Translations under genes and position numbers: made by a program
Shown: positions 8,741 to 16,549 of the stretch, piece after piece
How positions within the stretch are numbered: the stretch's first letter is position 1
Layout: each line of letters begins with the position of its first letter
Source of the DNA: Holophagae bacterium
Lineage (GTDB): Bacteria > Acidobacteriota > Holophagae > Acanthopleuribacterales > Acanthopleuribacteraceae
Assembly: GCA_030429565.1 (NCBI GenBank)
Contig: JAUIFE010000001.1
Coordinates: 1,116,001 to 1,180,000, forward strand
DNA: 64,000 nt
Direction of reading: 5' to 3'
Notes under the pieces: generated by a model
What the model was told of the DNA's origin: nothing
Databases searched by the model: none
What the model saw: only the letters and a program-made list of their open reading frames with translations

Positions 8741-9552
8741 ACAAACACCCCCTTGCGTTTCACAAGCCCTTTTTGAATGAGTTGGGTGATGGCGGTTTTA
8801 ACTTGCTCAACCCGTTCGGTTACTTCGTCTTCGGTGGTTGCATCGTTCTCAAAAATCAGTGGTTCACCAAAGGCAAGGTGGACCTTGGCAGGCAGCACGA
8901 CCGGCACAGCCAGGGGAAAGTACGGTAAACCGAGCAAATTGGCAAGGGGTTTAAGGTTGGCCGCCGAGGGAATCGTCTCCTCACAGCCAACAACACCAAC
9001 GGGAATAATCGGTGTCCCCGTGGCCATCGCAATGTGCAGGAAACCGTTGCCGAACCGCTTCAATTGATAACGGTCCTTGTAGAGCTTGCCAGAACCGCGC
9101 ACCCCTTCGGGAAAAACGATGACGGCTTCTTCATTTTCCAACATGCGCACACAATTAATCGGATCACCAATCACGGCGCCGGTTTGGTTAAGAAAATTGC
9201 CGATAAAGGGAACGGTCGGGAAAAAGCGTTCGACCATAGCGCGCGCCAGGCGCGGCTGGTCAGCCGTGGCCATGGCCGTGCCGATTAATATACCGTCAAT
9301 GGGTAGTTGCCCGCTGTGGTTGGCAATAATCAAAACCCTACCAGAAGCGGGTACGTGCTCGATGCCTTCCGTTTCGACACGGAAATAATGATCGAAAAAC
9401 TGCTTAACAACCGTCAGTGACACAATCGCGGTATCGGGATGATAACCCCAAGGATCATAGCGAAAACTGCCGAGGTTCTTCGGCGTGCGCTCGAATTTCT
9501 CCTCGATCTCCTTAGGCACAACCCAATCGCGAAGGGTGGAAAAAATGTTCAT
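8737..9552 (-). CDS. lysophospholipid acyltransferase family protein
   Basis: A 271-residue acyltransferase of the PlsC/LPLAT superfamily. The catalytic block is NHSGQLPID (His plus downstream Asp, in the spacing of the MGAT-like branch rather than the NHX4D of classical PlsC). The acceptor-binding FPEG motif lies in VIVFPEGVRGSGK. The frame remains open upstream to 9639, but ATG 9552 (MNIFSTLRDW) has AAGGA eight nt before it and is the better start. Substrate unknown. It is the first gene of a two-gene operon with the SDR gene through an ATGA overlap. Confidence 0.85.
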   Translation of the reverse strand: MNIFSTLRDWVVPKEIEEKFERTPKNLGSFRYDPWGYHPDTAIVSLTVVKQFFDHYFRVETEGIEHVPASGRVLIIANHSGQLPIDGILIGTAMATADQPRLARAMVERFFPTVPFIGNFLNQTGAVIGDPINCVRMLENEEAVIVFPEGVRGSGKLYKDRYQLKRFGNGFLHIAMATGTPIIPVGVVGCEETIPSAANLKPLANLLGLPYFPLAVPVVLPAKVHLAFGEPLIFENDATTEDEVTERVEQVKTAITQLIQKGLVKRKGVFV

Positions 9553-10045
9553 AGTCGTTCCTTTTACCTCGCTGATAGCGATCCGACGGGTGGTTTGAGA
9601 AAGCGCACCGGACAATGTCATGCAGTAAGTCTCAATCATACTCGAAATTGCAGTGGGGAAAACGCACGAATCCCGCGCGACGGGGAAAAGGGATGAATCA
9701 AGGACAGTTCACGAAGAATGAACCGCCTACCGACAAAAACTTGGGCAGGGCGACACCCCAAAATAACAACGCCTATCGGGCGTTTGTCACGAACCGAGGC
9801 AAAGCGCCGCGCCCCTCTCAAGGCGGCAAGGCGGGGTCAGTCTTCCTTAAGAGGCTACTTTATATGGCTTTCCAAGCTTCAAGCCAACTCATCGTCCGTA
9901 TACGGCACAACCAAGTTGTTGAACAAACGACACTAAAATACACGCCGTTTTCGAATTTACTCTCGAGACCACAAACTCACCCCGCAAAGCAGTGCTAAAA
10001 TTAAAAAATATTCATATGCGCTAATAACCGCTTCGAGAGGAAACC
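9553..10045. other. divergent promoter region, no supported gene
   Basis: 493 nt between the acyltransferase (minus) and the response regulator (plus). The last 60 nt before 10046 are AT-rich (AAATTAAAAAATATTC at about 9999-10014) and probably carry the regulator's promoter. The 9615-9998 open frame has no ribosome binding site or protein-like composition. Confidence 0.4.
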
Positions 10046-10420
10046 ATGACCAAGAGCATTTTGGTCGTTGACGACAACCTCGGCCTCGCCGAAATGATCC
10101 AGATGGGTTTGGCACGCAAAGGATACTTGGTCAACATTGCTACCACGAAAGGTCAATATCACCAAAAACTTCAAGAGAACGCACCCGATTTGGTCATCAC
10201 CGATATTTTTATGCCCGGGCATGACGGTATTGGCCTCATCCGCAATTTGCGGGCAGGCCATCCGCAAGTCAAAATCATTGCGATGAGCGGGACACGCGAG
10301 TGGGGCACCACCGCTGTAAACTTTCTCGAAATCGCCGCCAAGCTAGGCGCAGACCGCATTCTACCCAAGCCCTTCGAGGTCAAATCTATGGTGAGTTTGG
10401 TCCGGGAACTCCTCGATTAA
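10046..10420 (+). CDS. single-domain response regulator (CheY-like)
   Basis: A 124-residue receiver domain with no output domain. The acidic pair is Asp9-Asp10 (VVDDN), the phospho-acceptor Asp53 (LVITDIFMPG), the switch Ser81 (AMSG) and the conserved Lys108 (LPKPF). Start ATG follows GAGAGGAAACC. No histidine kinase is adjacent, so it must work with a kinase encoded elsewhere or act in a phosphorelay. The next gene begins about 100 nt downstream and may have its own promoter. Confidence 0.9.
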   Translation: MTKSILVVDDNLGLAEMIQMGLARKGYLVNIATTKGQYHQKLQENAPDLVITDIFMPGHDGIGLIRNLRAGHPQVKIIAMSGTREWGTTAVNFLEIAAKLGADRILPKPFEVKSMVSLVRELLD

Positions 10421-10482
10421 AACGAGCTTGTCGCGTTCACCTGCGTCTATCTTGTTCGCTTTGAAGGTTCTAAACGAAGCTT

Positions 10483-10512
10483 TTGATGTGTTTTTTAGAA
10501 ATCTGGTATACC
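10483..10512 (+). promoter_or_regulatory. candidate sigma-70-type promoter
   Basis: TTGATG (10483-10488) and TATACC (10507-10512) with an 18-nt spacer. The predicted start point is only about 8 nt before ATG 10527, which would give a very short or leaderless message. That fits the lack of a ribosome binding site there. Confidence 0.35.
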
Positions 10513-10526
10513 ATAATCGTTTTGCC

Positions 10527-11543
10527 ATGGACGAACTTACCTTCAATCGATCACCCTTCCAAAAGTTTTTCCCGATTCCCTGGGACTTTTTCTCCGGGGA
10601 ACCGCCGGTCTATTCGATCACGCGTTCGCACGGACTTCACGTAAAATTTCGTCTGCTGCATTCCAACGACCCCATCAATCGAGAGCGCAAGGAAGACGAC
10701 AAGGTTCTAATTCGTTATGAAGTGATGGGTCGCGAATACGACCTTTATACTTTGGGCGACTTGCTTTGCTCCACCTACCCTTTCGATGAAACAGGGATTC
10801 CCAACATAAAAGGGGAAATTGCCGAGCGAATTGCACGACGGGTGATGAAACGCTTCTTACAGCGCTACGATCAGCACCGCGGTAAGTTGGGTGGCCTGTT
10901 CGATAAAAGCTTTGATCCGAAGAATTGCACCAACTTTGTGGTCGCCAACACCAAACGCTACGTTCTAAAAATCGGCCGTTACCCCAATATGATCCTGCTC
11001 AAGAAAACGGGCCAAGGCAAATGGGGTTACCAGCACATCACTGATCTGGACGGGCTGTTCGATTACCGCTATTTGGGTAAAAGACACCTCATCATCTTGG
11101 AAAGCAAAACCGGCAAAATTGATGTGCAAGCGGACACCTTGTACGAAACCTTATTTGTGCCGCTCAAACGCTTGTTCCCCGACGCGACCTTCTCTTATGT
11201 GGTTTTTGCCGACCGCCGCCATTTAATGGACATGCGGTATCCCGAATACCGCATCCTCCAAGAGGCACCGGTCCGCATTCACGAAGCCCTCGCCCAACAA
11301 GGTATCCCCAATTATTTCTTTGAGTTTGAAGAAAGCGAGGGTGATTTTTTGCAGATGTGCCGCCATCTCATCAACGCCTACCGCACCTACCACCACGAAC
11401 GGGTATCGTTTAATGGAAACATCTCGATTACCGATTCCCAAATCGCAATCTTCGAACCAGGCCAACGCCGTCCGTACATCGAGTTAGAACGCGATCCAAC
11501 CACGGGATTATTCCGCGTCACGCGATCAGTGCGTACCTTCTAA
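10527..11543 (+). CDS. protein of unknown function (338 aa)
   Basis: I do not recognise this protein. The frame is open from a TTG at 10428, but ATG 10527 (MDELTFNRSPF) sits just after a promoter-like sequence and is the likelier start. About residues 165-200 read DLDGLFDYRYLGKR and then LIILESKTGKIDV. An acidic residue followed by a hydrophobic strand ending ExK resembles the core of PD-(D/E)XK nucleases, but this is weak evidence and secondary structure would need to agree. No signal peptide or membrane segment. It follows a response regulator and is convergent with a second regulator, overlapping the 59-aa ORF by 4 nt. Confidence 0.6.
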   Translation: MDELTFNRSPFQKFFPIPWDFFSGEPPVYSITRSHGLHVKFRLLHSNDPINRERKEDDKVLIRYEVMGREYDLYTLGDLLCSTYPFDETGIPNIKGEIAERIARRVMKRFLQRYDQHRGKLGGLFDKSFDPKNCTNFVVANTKRYVLKIGRYPNMILLKKTGQGKWGYQHITDLDGLFDYRYLGKRHLIILESKTGKIDVQADTLYETLFVPLKRLFPDATFSYVVFADRRHLMDMRYPEYRILQEAPVRIHEALAQQGIPNYFFEFEESEGDFLQMCRHLINAYRTYHHERVSFNGNISITDSQIAIFEPGQRRPYIELERDPTTGLFRVTRSVRTF

Positions 11544-11719
11544 TCCTGGGGCCGACGAGTACGCATGGTTTTAGCTGAAACCTGGCGAGCGTCAATGGTT
11601 TGGAAAACTCGGAAGTGCACCCGTTGGATGGGGTAATGGCATTTTTCCAGATCTAGCAGTTGGGGTTTGATGACAATCGTTGCGACGGATTCCGTTTCAC
11701 TGGCGGGATCGCCGCTCAC
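11540..11719 (-). CDS. small ORF of 59 aa coupled to a response regulator
   Basis: GTG 11719-11717 overlaps the TGA stop of the upstream response regulator (GTGA). The frame runs 59 codons to TAG at 11540, overlapping the stop of the convergent 338-aa gene by 4 nt. The product begins VSGDPASETESVATIVI and ends in a basic tail (TMRTRRPQD). The exact stop/start overlap and complete filling of the gap argue for a real gene. No known domain is visible. Confidence 0.45.
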   Translation of the reverse strand: MSGDPASETESVATIVIKPQLLDLEKCHYPIQRVHFRVFQTIDARQVSAKTMRTRRPQD

Positions 11720-12138
11720 AATATATTTTTGATTTGAGCGATCTTCTTCTCTAGGTCAATGGTGTGGACAATGTTACGAATTCGCGATTTCAACACGGCG
11801 ACATTCGAGCCTTTTAGCCAATAATCGGTAGCGCCTTCGGCAAGAACCGGAATCACTTCCTCTTCATTCTTAGCCGACAACACAATCACTTTTACGTGGT
11901 CGAAGTCCGTGTTTTTGCGAATCTCTTTCAAGAACTCATGTCCATCCATACGCGGCATCTTCAGATCGAGCATGATCAAATCGACCGCCTCTTCCTGAAA
12001 AAGAAACTTGAGCGCGGCCGTACCATCTTCCGCGGTAAACGTTTGGCAACCGAGCCCTTTGAGTACCTTTTCTTCCCAAAAACGCTCGGTCTGGCTATCG
12101 TCCACGATTAATACCTTCGTCAAGGCTGGCTCAGACAT
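11716..12138 (-). CDS. single-domain response regulator
   Basis: A 140-residue receiver with Asp13-Asp14 (IVDDS), phospho-acceptor Asp58 (LIMLDLKMPRMDG), a switch Ser in VIVLSAK and the conserved Lys in WLKGSN in place of the usual KPF context. A 25-residue helical tail (IDLEKKIAQIKNIL at the end) follows and could mediate pairing. Ribosome binding site AAGGTGAC directly before ATG 12138. Its first 27 nt are included in the 494-bp duplication that begins at 12112. No cognate kinase is adjacent. Confidence 0.88.
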   Translation of the reverse strand: MSEPALTKVLIVDDSQTERFWEEKVLKGLGCQTFTAEDGTAALKFLFQEEAVDLIMLDLKMPRMDGHEFLKEIRKNTDFDHVKVIVLSAKNEEEVIPVLAEGATDYWLKGSNVAVLKSRIRNIVHTIDLEKKIAQIKNIL

Positions 12139-12605
12139 GTCACCTTCTTTTTAAACATCGGGAGCAAACCCGCAAGGGGTTCGCTTTGATGAATGAGACT
12201 TTCTCTTATTTTTCGGCCCACCCCGAAAAAAACTTAAACTCAGAGAAGATGGTGACAGTCATTTTTAAACATCTACATTCATTAATCTTACACACCAAAC
12301 CATCGCCTACACCAGCCGTAGCACCGCCACAAAAAGTGAGTTCATTTTTTTCCAGCGCTGTCTCGCCGGTGAAGAAGGATCGATTTCGGTGTCATCCATT
12401 CTGCTCAGGGGCGCATCCTAAGTGCGCTCCCTGGGAAACCCCACCCTAAACACATGCCTTTATTCACTTTAGACAAGACAATAATCACACGACAGCTAGA
12501 GTACCGATACTTGGCCCTTCGGTTCGACTTTTTTCCGCGCCCGTCGCTTCACCGGCGACCGGAAGCGAGTCGCTAAGCGCTTAAGGGTGACAGCCATCTA
12601 CAAAC
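12112..12605. repeat. 494-bp tandem duplication, copy 1
   Basis: Bases 12112-12605 are repeated head to tail as 12606-13099. The only difference I found is C12182 versus T12676. The unit starts inside the 5' end of the response regulator gene (minus strand) and ends in the short repeat motif GGGTGACAGCCATCTAC. The near identity means the duplication is recent or is kept homogeneous. Confidence 0.95.
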
Positions 12606-13500
12606 TACCTTCGTCAAGGCTGGCTCAGACATGTCACCTTCTTTTTAAACATCGGGAGCAAACCCGCAAGGGGTTTGCTTTGATGAATGAGACTTTCTCT
12701 TATTTTTCGGCCCACCCCGAAAAAAACTTAAACTCAGAGAAGATGGTGACAGTCATTTTTAAACATCTACATTCATTAATCTTACACACCAAACCATCGC
12801 CTACACCAGCCGTAGCACCGCCACAAAAAGTGAGTTCATTTTTTTCCAGCGCTGTCTCGCCGGTGAAGAAGGATCGATTTCGGTGTCATCCATTCTGCTC
12901 AGGGGCGCATCCTAAGTGCGCTCCCTGGGAAACCCCACCCTAAACACATGCCTTTATTCACTTTAGACAAGACAATAATCACACGACAGCTAGAGTACCG
13001 ATACTTGGCCCTTCGGTTCGACTTTTTTCCGCGCCCGTCGCTTCACCGGCGACCGGAAGCGAGTCGCTAAGCGCTTAAGGGTGACAGCCATCTACAAACT
13101 ATTGATTTTTTTTAACTTTATGATGACACATAACTACCCAACATTTGATTCAGGTGCGAAAACACATGGCGGATCACCTTCTTTCCGCGCGCGCCGCTTG
13201 GGGGCCGAAGCGCTTAAGGGTGACAGTCATCTACAGAGGCTCAAGGGTGACAGTCATCTACAAATAATTGGTTTTGTTTATCTTATACTGGCATCTTACT
13301 GCGCAACATTTGATTCAGGCGCGAAAACACATGGCGGATCACCTTCTTTCCGCGCGCGCCGCTTGGGGGCCTGAGCGCAATCCTACGTGAGATTGACAGG
13401 TAACCGTTACCCAGCACTTAAAGTCTATAAACACGAAGCGCTTAAGGGTGACAGTCATCTACAAGCAATTCAAGCGCTTAAGGGTGACAGTCATCCACAA
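12577..13500. repeat. interspersed short repeat A (six copies)
   Basis: The motif GCGCTTAAGGGTGACAGTC followed by ATCTACAA occurs at 12577-12603, 13071-13097, 13210-13236, 13240-13263, 13438-13464 and 13474-13500, with one or two substitutions each. All copies are in the same orientation. The first two belong to the 494-bp duplication. Confidence 0.9.
12606..13099. repeat. 494-bp tandem duplication, copy 2
   Basis: Second copy of the unit at 12112-12605, offset exactly 494 nt, ending at the same motif and followed by TA, the same dinucleotide that starts each copy. It contains a stranded 27-nt copy of the response regulator's first codons with its ribosome binding site. Open frames inside both copies (87 and 118 codons) are identical by duplication and have no sign of selection, so I do not call them genes. 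Confidence 0.95.
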
Positions 13501-13618
13501 ACAATTGATTTTGTTACCCTTACTCTAGTATCTGACTGCACAACATTTGATGCAGGCGCAAAAACACATGGCGGATTACCTTCTTCCCACGCGCGCCGCT
13601 TAGGGGCCTGAGGGCAAA
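13139..13618. repeat. interspersed repeat B (three copies)
   Basis: A unit of about 70 nt beginning ACATTTGATTCAGG and containing AACACATGGCGGATCACC and then CGCGCGCCGCTTGGGGGCC occurs at about 13141-13208, 13306-13372 and 13543-13610. Each copy lies 40-80 nt after a repeat A copy, so A and B form a composite unit of roughly 140 nt repeated three times. The third copy is the most diverged. No protein-coding function is apparent. Confidence 0.88.
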
Positions 13619-13772
13619 CGTGCGTGAGAATGACAGGTACCCGTTGTCCACAGGGTCGCGGTCGGGGCGGATTGCACTTGTCTCGCCCGCCCATTTGTTT
13701 AAAATAGGGTGCCCCGCCTCATGTGATACCGACGGTTCCGGCCGGGCCGTACTGTTTGATACCGGAGAGTTC

Positions 13773-15323
13773 ATGCCGCAACCTGTTTTTATTCTCGGAC
13801 GGGACGCCCTCACCACCGAAGCCGTCCACTCAATTAGCCTAGGCCACGCCACACTGAACTTATCCACGGATGACGATTTTCGACGCCTGATTGACCAAGG
13901 CGCAGCCATCCTTGCCGAGAAATGGAAAAACCAAGAAGTGGTCTACGGCGTGACCACCGGTGTCGGTGAATCCTGCATTCGCGAAGTGCCGCGACATTTG
14001 GTACCGCACTTTAGTTTGAACCTGAGCCGCTTCCATGGTTGCGGACTGGGCGAAATTTTTGACGAACCTACGGCACGCGCTATCGTGGCAGTGCGCCTTG
14101 CCTCCTTAGTTCAAGGCTGGTCCGGTGTACGCTGGTCGATGCTCAACCACTTGAGCAACATGCTGAATCACGACATCCTGCCGCGCATCCCGGCCGAAGG
14201 GTCGGTTGGCGCCAGCGGTGATTTAACGCCGCTCTCCTACGTGGCGGCCGCCATGATGGGCGAACGCGAAGTAACCTTCCGCGGCACTGTCATGCCGGCG
14301 CGCGAGGCGCTGGAAACGGTCGACCTAGAGGCGATTGAGCTGCGTCCCAAGGAAGGACTAGCCCTCATGAACGGCACGGCGGTGATGACGGCGCTCTGCG
14401 CGCTGGCCATTGAACGAGCCGACACGGCCGCACGCCTCGCCACCCGCGTGACAGCCATGGTATCGGCGGTGCTGCTTGGTAACAAAGCACACTTTGATGA
14501 CCGTATCTTCGCGGCAAAACCGCATCCCGGCCAACAAATGATCGCCCGCCGCATCGCCGAAGACTTGGGCTTAAATGCGGCTTACCAACGTGCCCCGTCA
14601 GAGCGCGTACAAGACACCTACGCCTTACGCTGCGCACCGCACGTCATTGGCGTCTTAGCCGACAACCTGCCGTGGATGCGCACCCAAATTGAAACCGAAA
14701 TCAACAGTGCCAACGACAACCCGCTAATCGACCCTGAAACCGGCGACGTACTCCACGGCGGTAATTTCTACGGCGGCCATGCCGCATTTGTCGCCGACAG
14801 CCTCAAAAATGCGGTGGCCAACCTCGCCGACCTAGCGGATCGACAAACGGCGCTGCTGCTCAACATGCACCGCAACCACGGCCTGCCGCTCAACCTTAGC
14901 GGCGCACCCGAAAACGAGCTCCCGGTAAACCACGGCTTTAAAGCGCTGCAAATTGCCTGCTCGGCGTGGGCGGCCGAAGCACTAAAGCTAACGATGCCGG
15001 CCAGTGTGTTCTCCCGCTCGACTGAATCGCACAACCAAGACAAGGTCAGCATGGGCACCATTGCAGCGCGCGACAGCTTGCGCGTTTTGGAATTGACCGA
15101 ACAAGTCCTGGTCGCCACGGCCTTGGCGGCGGCCCAAGCACTCGAGCTGCGCGAACGCGAACAAAAACTGGAGGTCGGCCCCGGCGTTCGCCGTTTGGTG
15201 GACGCTCTGCGCGTGATTTCCCCACAAGTCACCCACGATCGTCCCTTGGACGGCGAATTACGCGCGCTGCTCACCGCGCTGCGACAAGGCAAGCTGCCGT
15301 TGGATTGGTCCGACGATGCGTGA
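13773..15323 (+). CDS. MIO-type aromatic amino acid ammonia-lyase (HAL/TAL family)
   Basis: A 516-residue member of the histidine/phenylalanine/tyrosine ammonia-lyase family, which removes ammonia from an aromatic amino acid to give an aryl-acrylate. The cofactor-forming Ala147-Ser148-Gly149 lies in GSVGASGDLTPLSY. Near the N terminus YGVTTGVGES matches the family's flexible Tyr loop. The selectivity position reads Phe87-His88 (NLSRFHGCG), unlike the Ser-His of HutH or the His-Leu of tyrosine lyase. The frame is open from 13620, but GGAG six nt before ATG 13773 sets the start. It overlaps the thioesterase gene by 8 nt. The neighbours (thioesterase, ketoreductase, ketosynthase) suggest supply of an aryl starter for a polyene, not histidine breakdown. 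Confidence 0.9.
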   Translation: MPQPVFILGRDALTTEAVHSISLGHATLNLSTDDDFRRLIDQGAAILAEKWKNQEVVYGVTTGVGESCIREVPRHLVPHFSLNLSRFHGCGLGEIFDEPTARAIVAVRLASLVQGWSGVRWSMLNHLSNMLNHDILPRIPAEGSVGASGDLTPLSYVAAAMMGEREVTFRGTVMPAREALETVDLEAIELRPKEGLALMNGTAVMTALCALAIERADTAARLATRVTAMVSAVLLGNKAHFDDRIFAAKPHPGQQMIARRIAEDLGLNAAYQRAPSERVQDTYALRCAPHVIGVLADNLPWMRTQIETEINSANDNPLIDPETGDVLHGGNFYGGHAAFVADSLKNAVANLADLADRQTALLLNMHRNHGLPLNLSGAPENELPVNHGFKALQIACSAWAAEALKLTMPASVFSRSTESHNQDKVSMGTIAARDSLRVLELTEQVLVATALAAAQALELREREQKLEVGPGVRRLVDALRVISPQVTHDRPLDGELRALLTALRQGKLPLDWSDDA

Positions 15324-15801
15324 GGTTGAGCTGATTCACGAAATCCCGTTTCACGACGTCGACGCCCTGAACGTCGCCTGGCACGGTCATTACTACAAGT
15401 ATTTCGAATTAGGACGCACCCTGCTGTTTCGCACCCATCACCTGGATGTGGCCGACATGCGACGCCTGGGATACGTGTTCCCGATTGTGGAGAGCAGTTG
15501 CCGCCACATCAATCCCCTGTTCTACGGTAGCCGTGCCCGCATCCTCGCGCGGTACCTGGAAACCGAATACCGCCTAAAAGTCGCTTACACCATCACACGC
15601 CTAAACGACGGCAAGCGCGTCGCGCGCGGCACCACGACGCAAGTCGCGGTAAAAGCCGAAAGCGGCGAATTGTGCATGGTGACGCCGGCGGAAATTTTGG
15701 CCGAGTTGCAACGCGAACCACGCGACCTGCTAAACGAGCCGGTCCCTGACGGCCCACTGGCGGGCAATCTCGGTACCGATCATCCTGAACCCAATCCCTG
15801 A
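15316..15801 (+). CDS. hot-dog acyl thioesterase (4-hydroxybenzoyl-CoA thioesterase type)
   Basis: A 161-residue hot-dog-fold protein. The N-terminal FHDVDALNVAWHGHYYKYFE carries the catalytic Asp and His-x-x-Tyr signature of 4-hydroxybenzoyl-CoA/YbgC thioesterases. It starts inside the ammonia-lyase gene (8-nt overlap) and precedes fabG-like and ketosynthase genes. A role in editing or releasing aryl-polyene thioesters follows from this context. The last 25 residues are Pro/Asp-rich and probably disordered. Confidence 0.85.
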   Translation: MREVELIHEIPFHDVDALNVAWHGHYYKYFELGRTLLFRTHHLDVADMRRLGYVFPIVESSCRHINPLFYGSRARILARYLETEYRLKVAYTITRLNDGKRVARGTTTQVAVKAESGELCMVTPAEILAELQREPRDLLNEPVPDGPLAGNLGTDHPEPNP

Positions 15802-15823
15802 CAAGCCACGAACGAGGACACCC

Positions 15824-16549
15824 ATGGAAAAAACCGTTTTGGTCACCGGCGCCGGTCGCGGTATCGGTCGCGCCATCGCCCAACGCTTGGCCGCATCAGG
15901 CTTCACCATTGCAGTCAATTACCGCGCCAATCGTGAAGCCGCCGAATCTTGTATCGCCGAAATCGAAGCAGCGGGCGGCCGCGCCTATCCCCTGCCCTTC
16001 GATATCAGTGACCGCGAGGCGGTGCGCGCAAGTTTGGAACAAGACATGGAAACCCACGGCGTCTACTGGGGCGTGGTGCTCAATGCGGGCGTGCATGCCG
16101 ACAACCCACTACCCAGTATGAAGGGCGAGGAATGGGATCGCGTAATCCACACCAACCTCGACGGCTTTTACAATATTATGAACCCCTTGGTCATGCCGAT
16201 GATTCGCGCCAAACGCGGCGGTCGTGTGGTTAGCATGTCCTCGGTAGCGGGCATTACCGGGAATCGCGGTCAAGTCAATTACTCAGCGGCCAAAGCGGGC
16301 ATCATCGGCGCCACCAAAGCGCTGGCACAAGAGCTGGCCAAAAGGAAAATTACGGTGAACAGTGTGGCGCCCGGCTTCATCGAAACCGACATGGTGGCGG
16401 ACCTGCCGATGGACGAAATCAAGCGCCACATCCCGATGCGACGTTTCGGTTCAGCCGGGGAAGTCGCGGGCCTGGTCCAGTTTCTCTTCTCGGAAGATGC
16501 GGGCTACATCACCGGCCAGGTGATTTCGATTAACGGCGGTCTGATATGA
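15824..16549 (+). CDS. 3-oxoacyl-ACP reductase (FabG-like SDR)
   Basis: A 241-residue classical SDR. The NADP-binding motif is TGAGRGIG, followed by the NAG structural motif (LNAGVHADN), catalytic Ser in SMSSVAG and YSAAK (Tyr/Lys). The length is standard for FabG, which reduces 3-ketoacyl-ACP. Ribosome binding site GAGG precedes ATG 15824. Its stop overlaps the next start (ATGA, 16546-16549), so it works with the adjacent ketosynthase, probably in polyene chain extension and not general fatty acid synthesis. Confidence 0.9.
   Translation: MEKTVLVTGAGRGIGRAIAQRLAASGFTIAVNYRANREAAESCIAEIEAAGGRAYPLPFDISDREAVRASLEQDMETHGVYWGVVLNAGVHADNPLPSMKGEEWDRVIHTNLDGFYNIMNPLVMPMIRAKRGGRVVSMSSVAGITGNRGQVNYSAAKAGIIGATKALAQELAKRKITVNSVAPGFIETDMVADLPMDEIKRHIPMRRFGSAGEVAGLVQFLFSEDAGYITGQVISINGGLI

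Noticed and set aside
12186..12943. Two identical open frames (87 and 118 codons) in the repeat region
   Set aside because: They are identical only because the 494-bp segment is duplicated. Neither has a ribosome binding site, and their sequence shows no protein-like pattern.
12577..13618. A CRISPR array
   Set aside because: Repeat A copies are unevenly spaced (from 3 to several hundred nt), repeat lengths differ, the intervening sequence is itself repeated (motif B), and no cas genes are present.
13620..13772. N-terminal extension of the ammonia-lyase
   Set aside because: The frame is open, but the extension has no ribosome binding site and overlaps the last repeat. GGAG before ATG 13773 gives a protein of normal family length.
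13773..15323. Assignment as hutH (histidine breakdown), given a formiminotransferase gene at 63.4 kb
   Set aside because: The genes are 48 kb apart, the selectivity pair is not the Ser-His of HutH, and the neighbours are ketosynthase-type enzymes.
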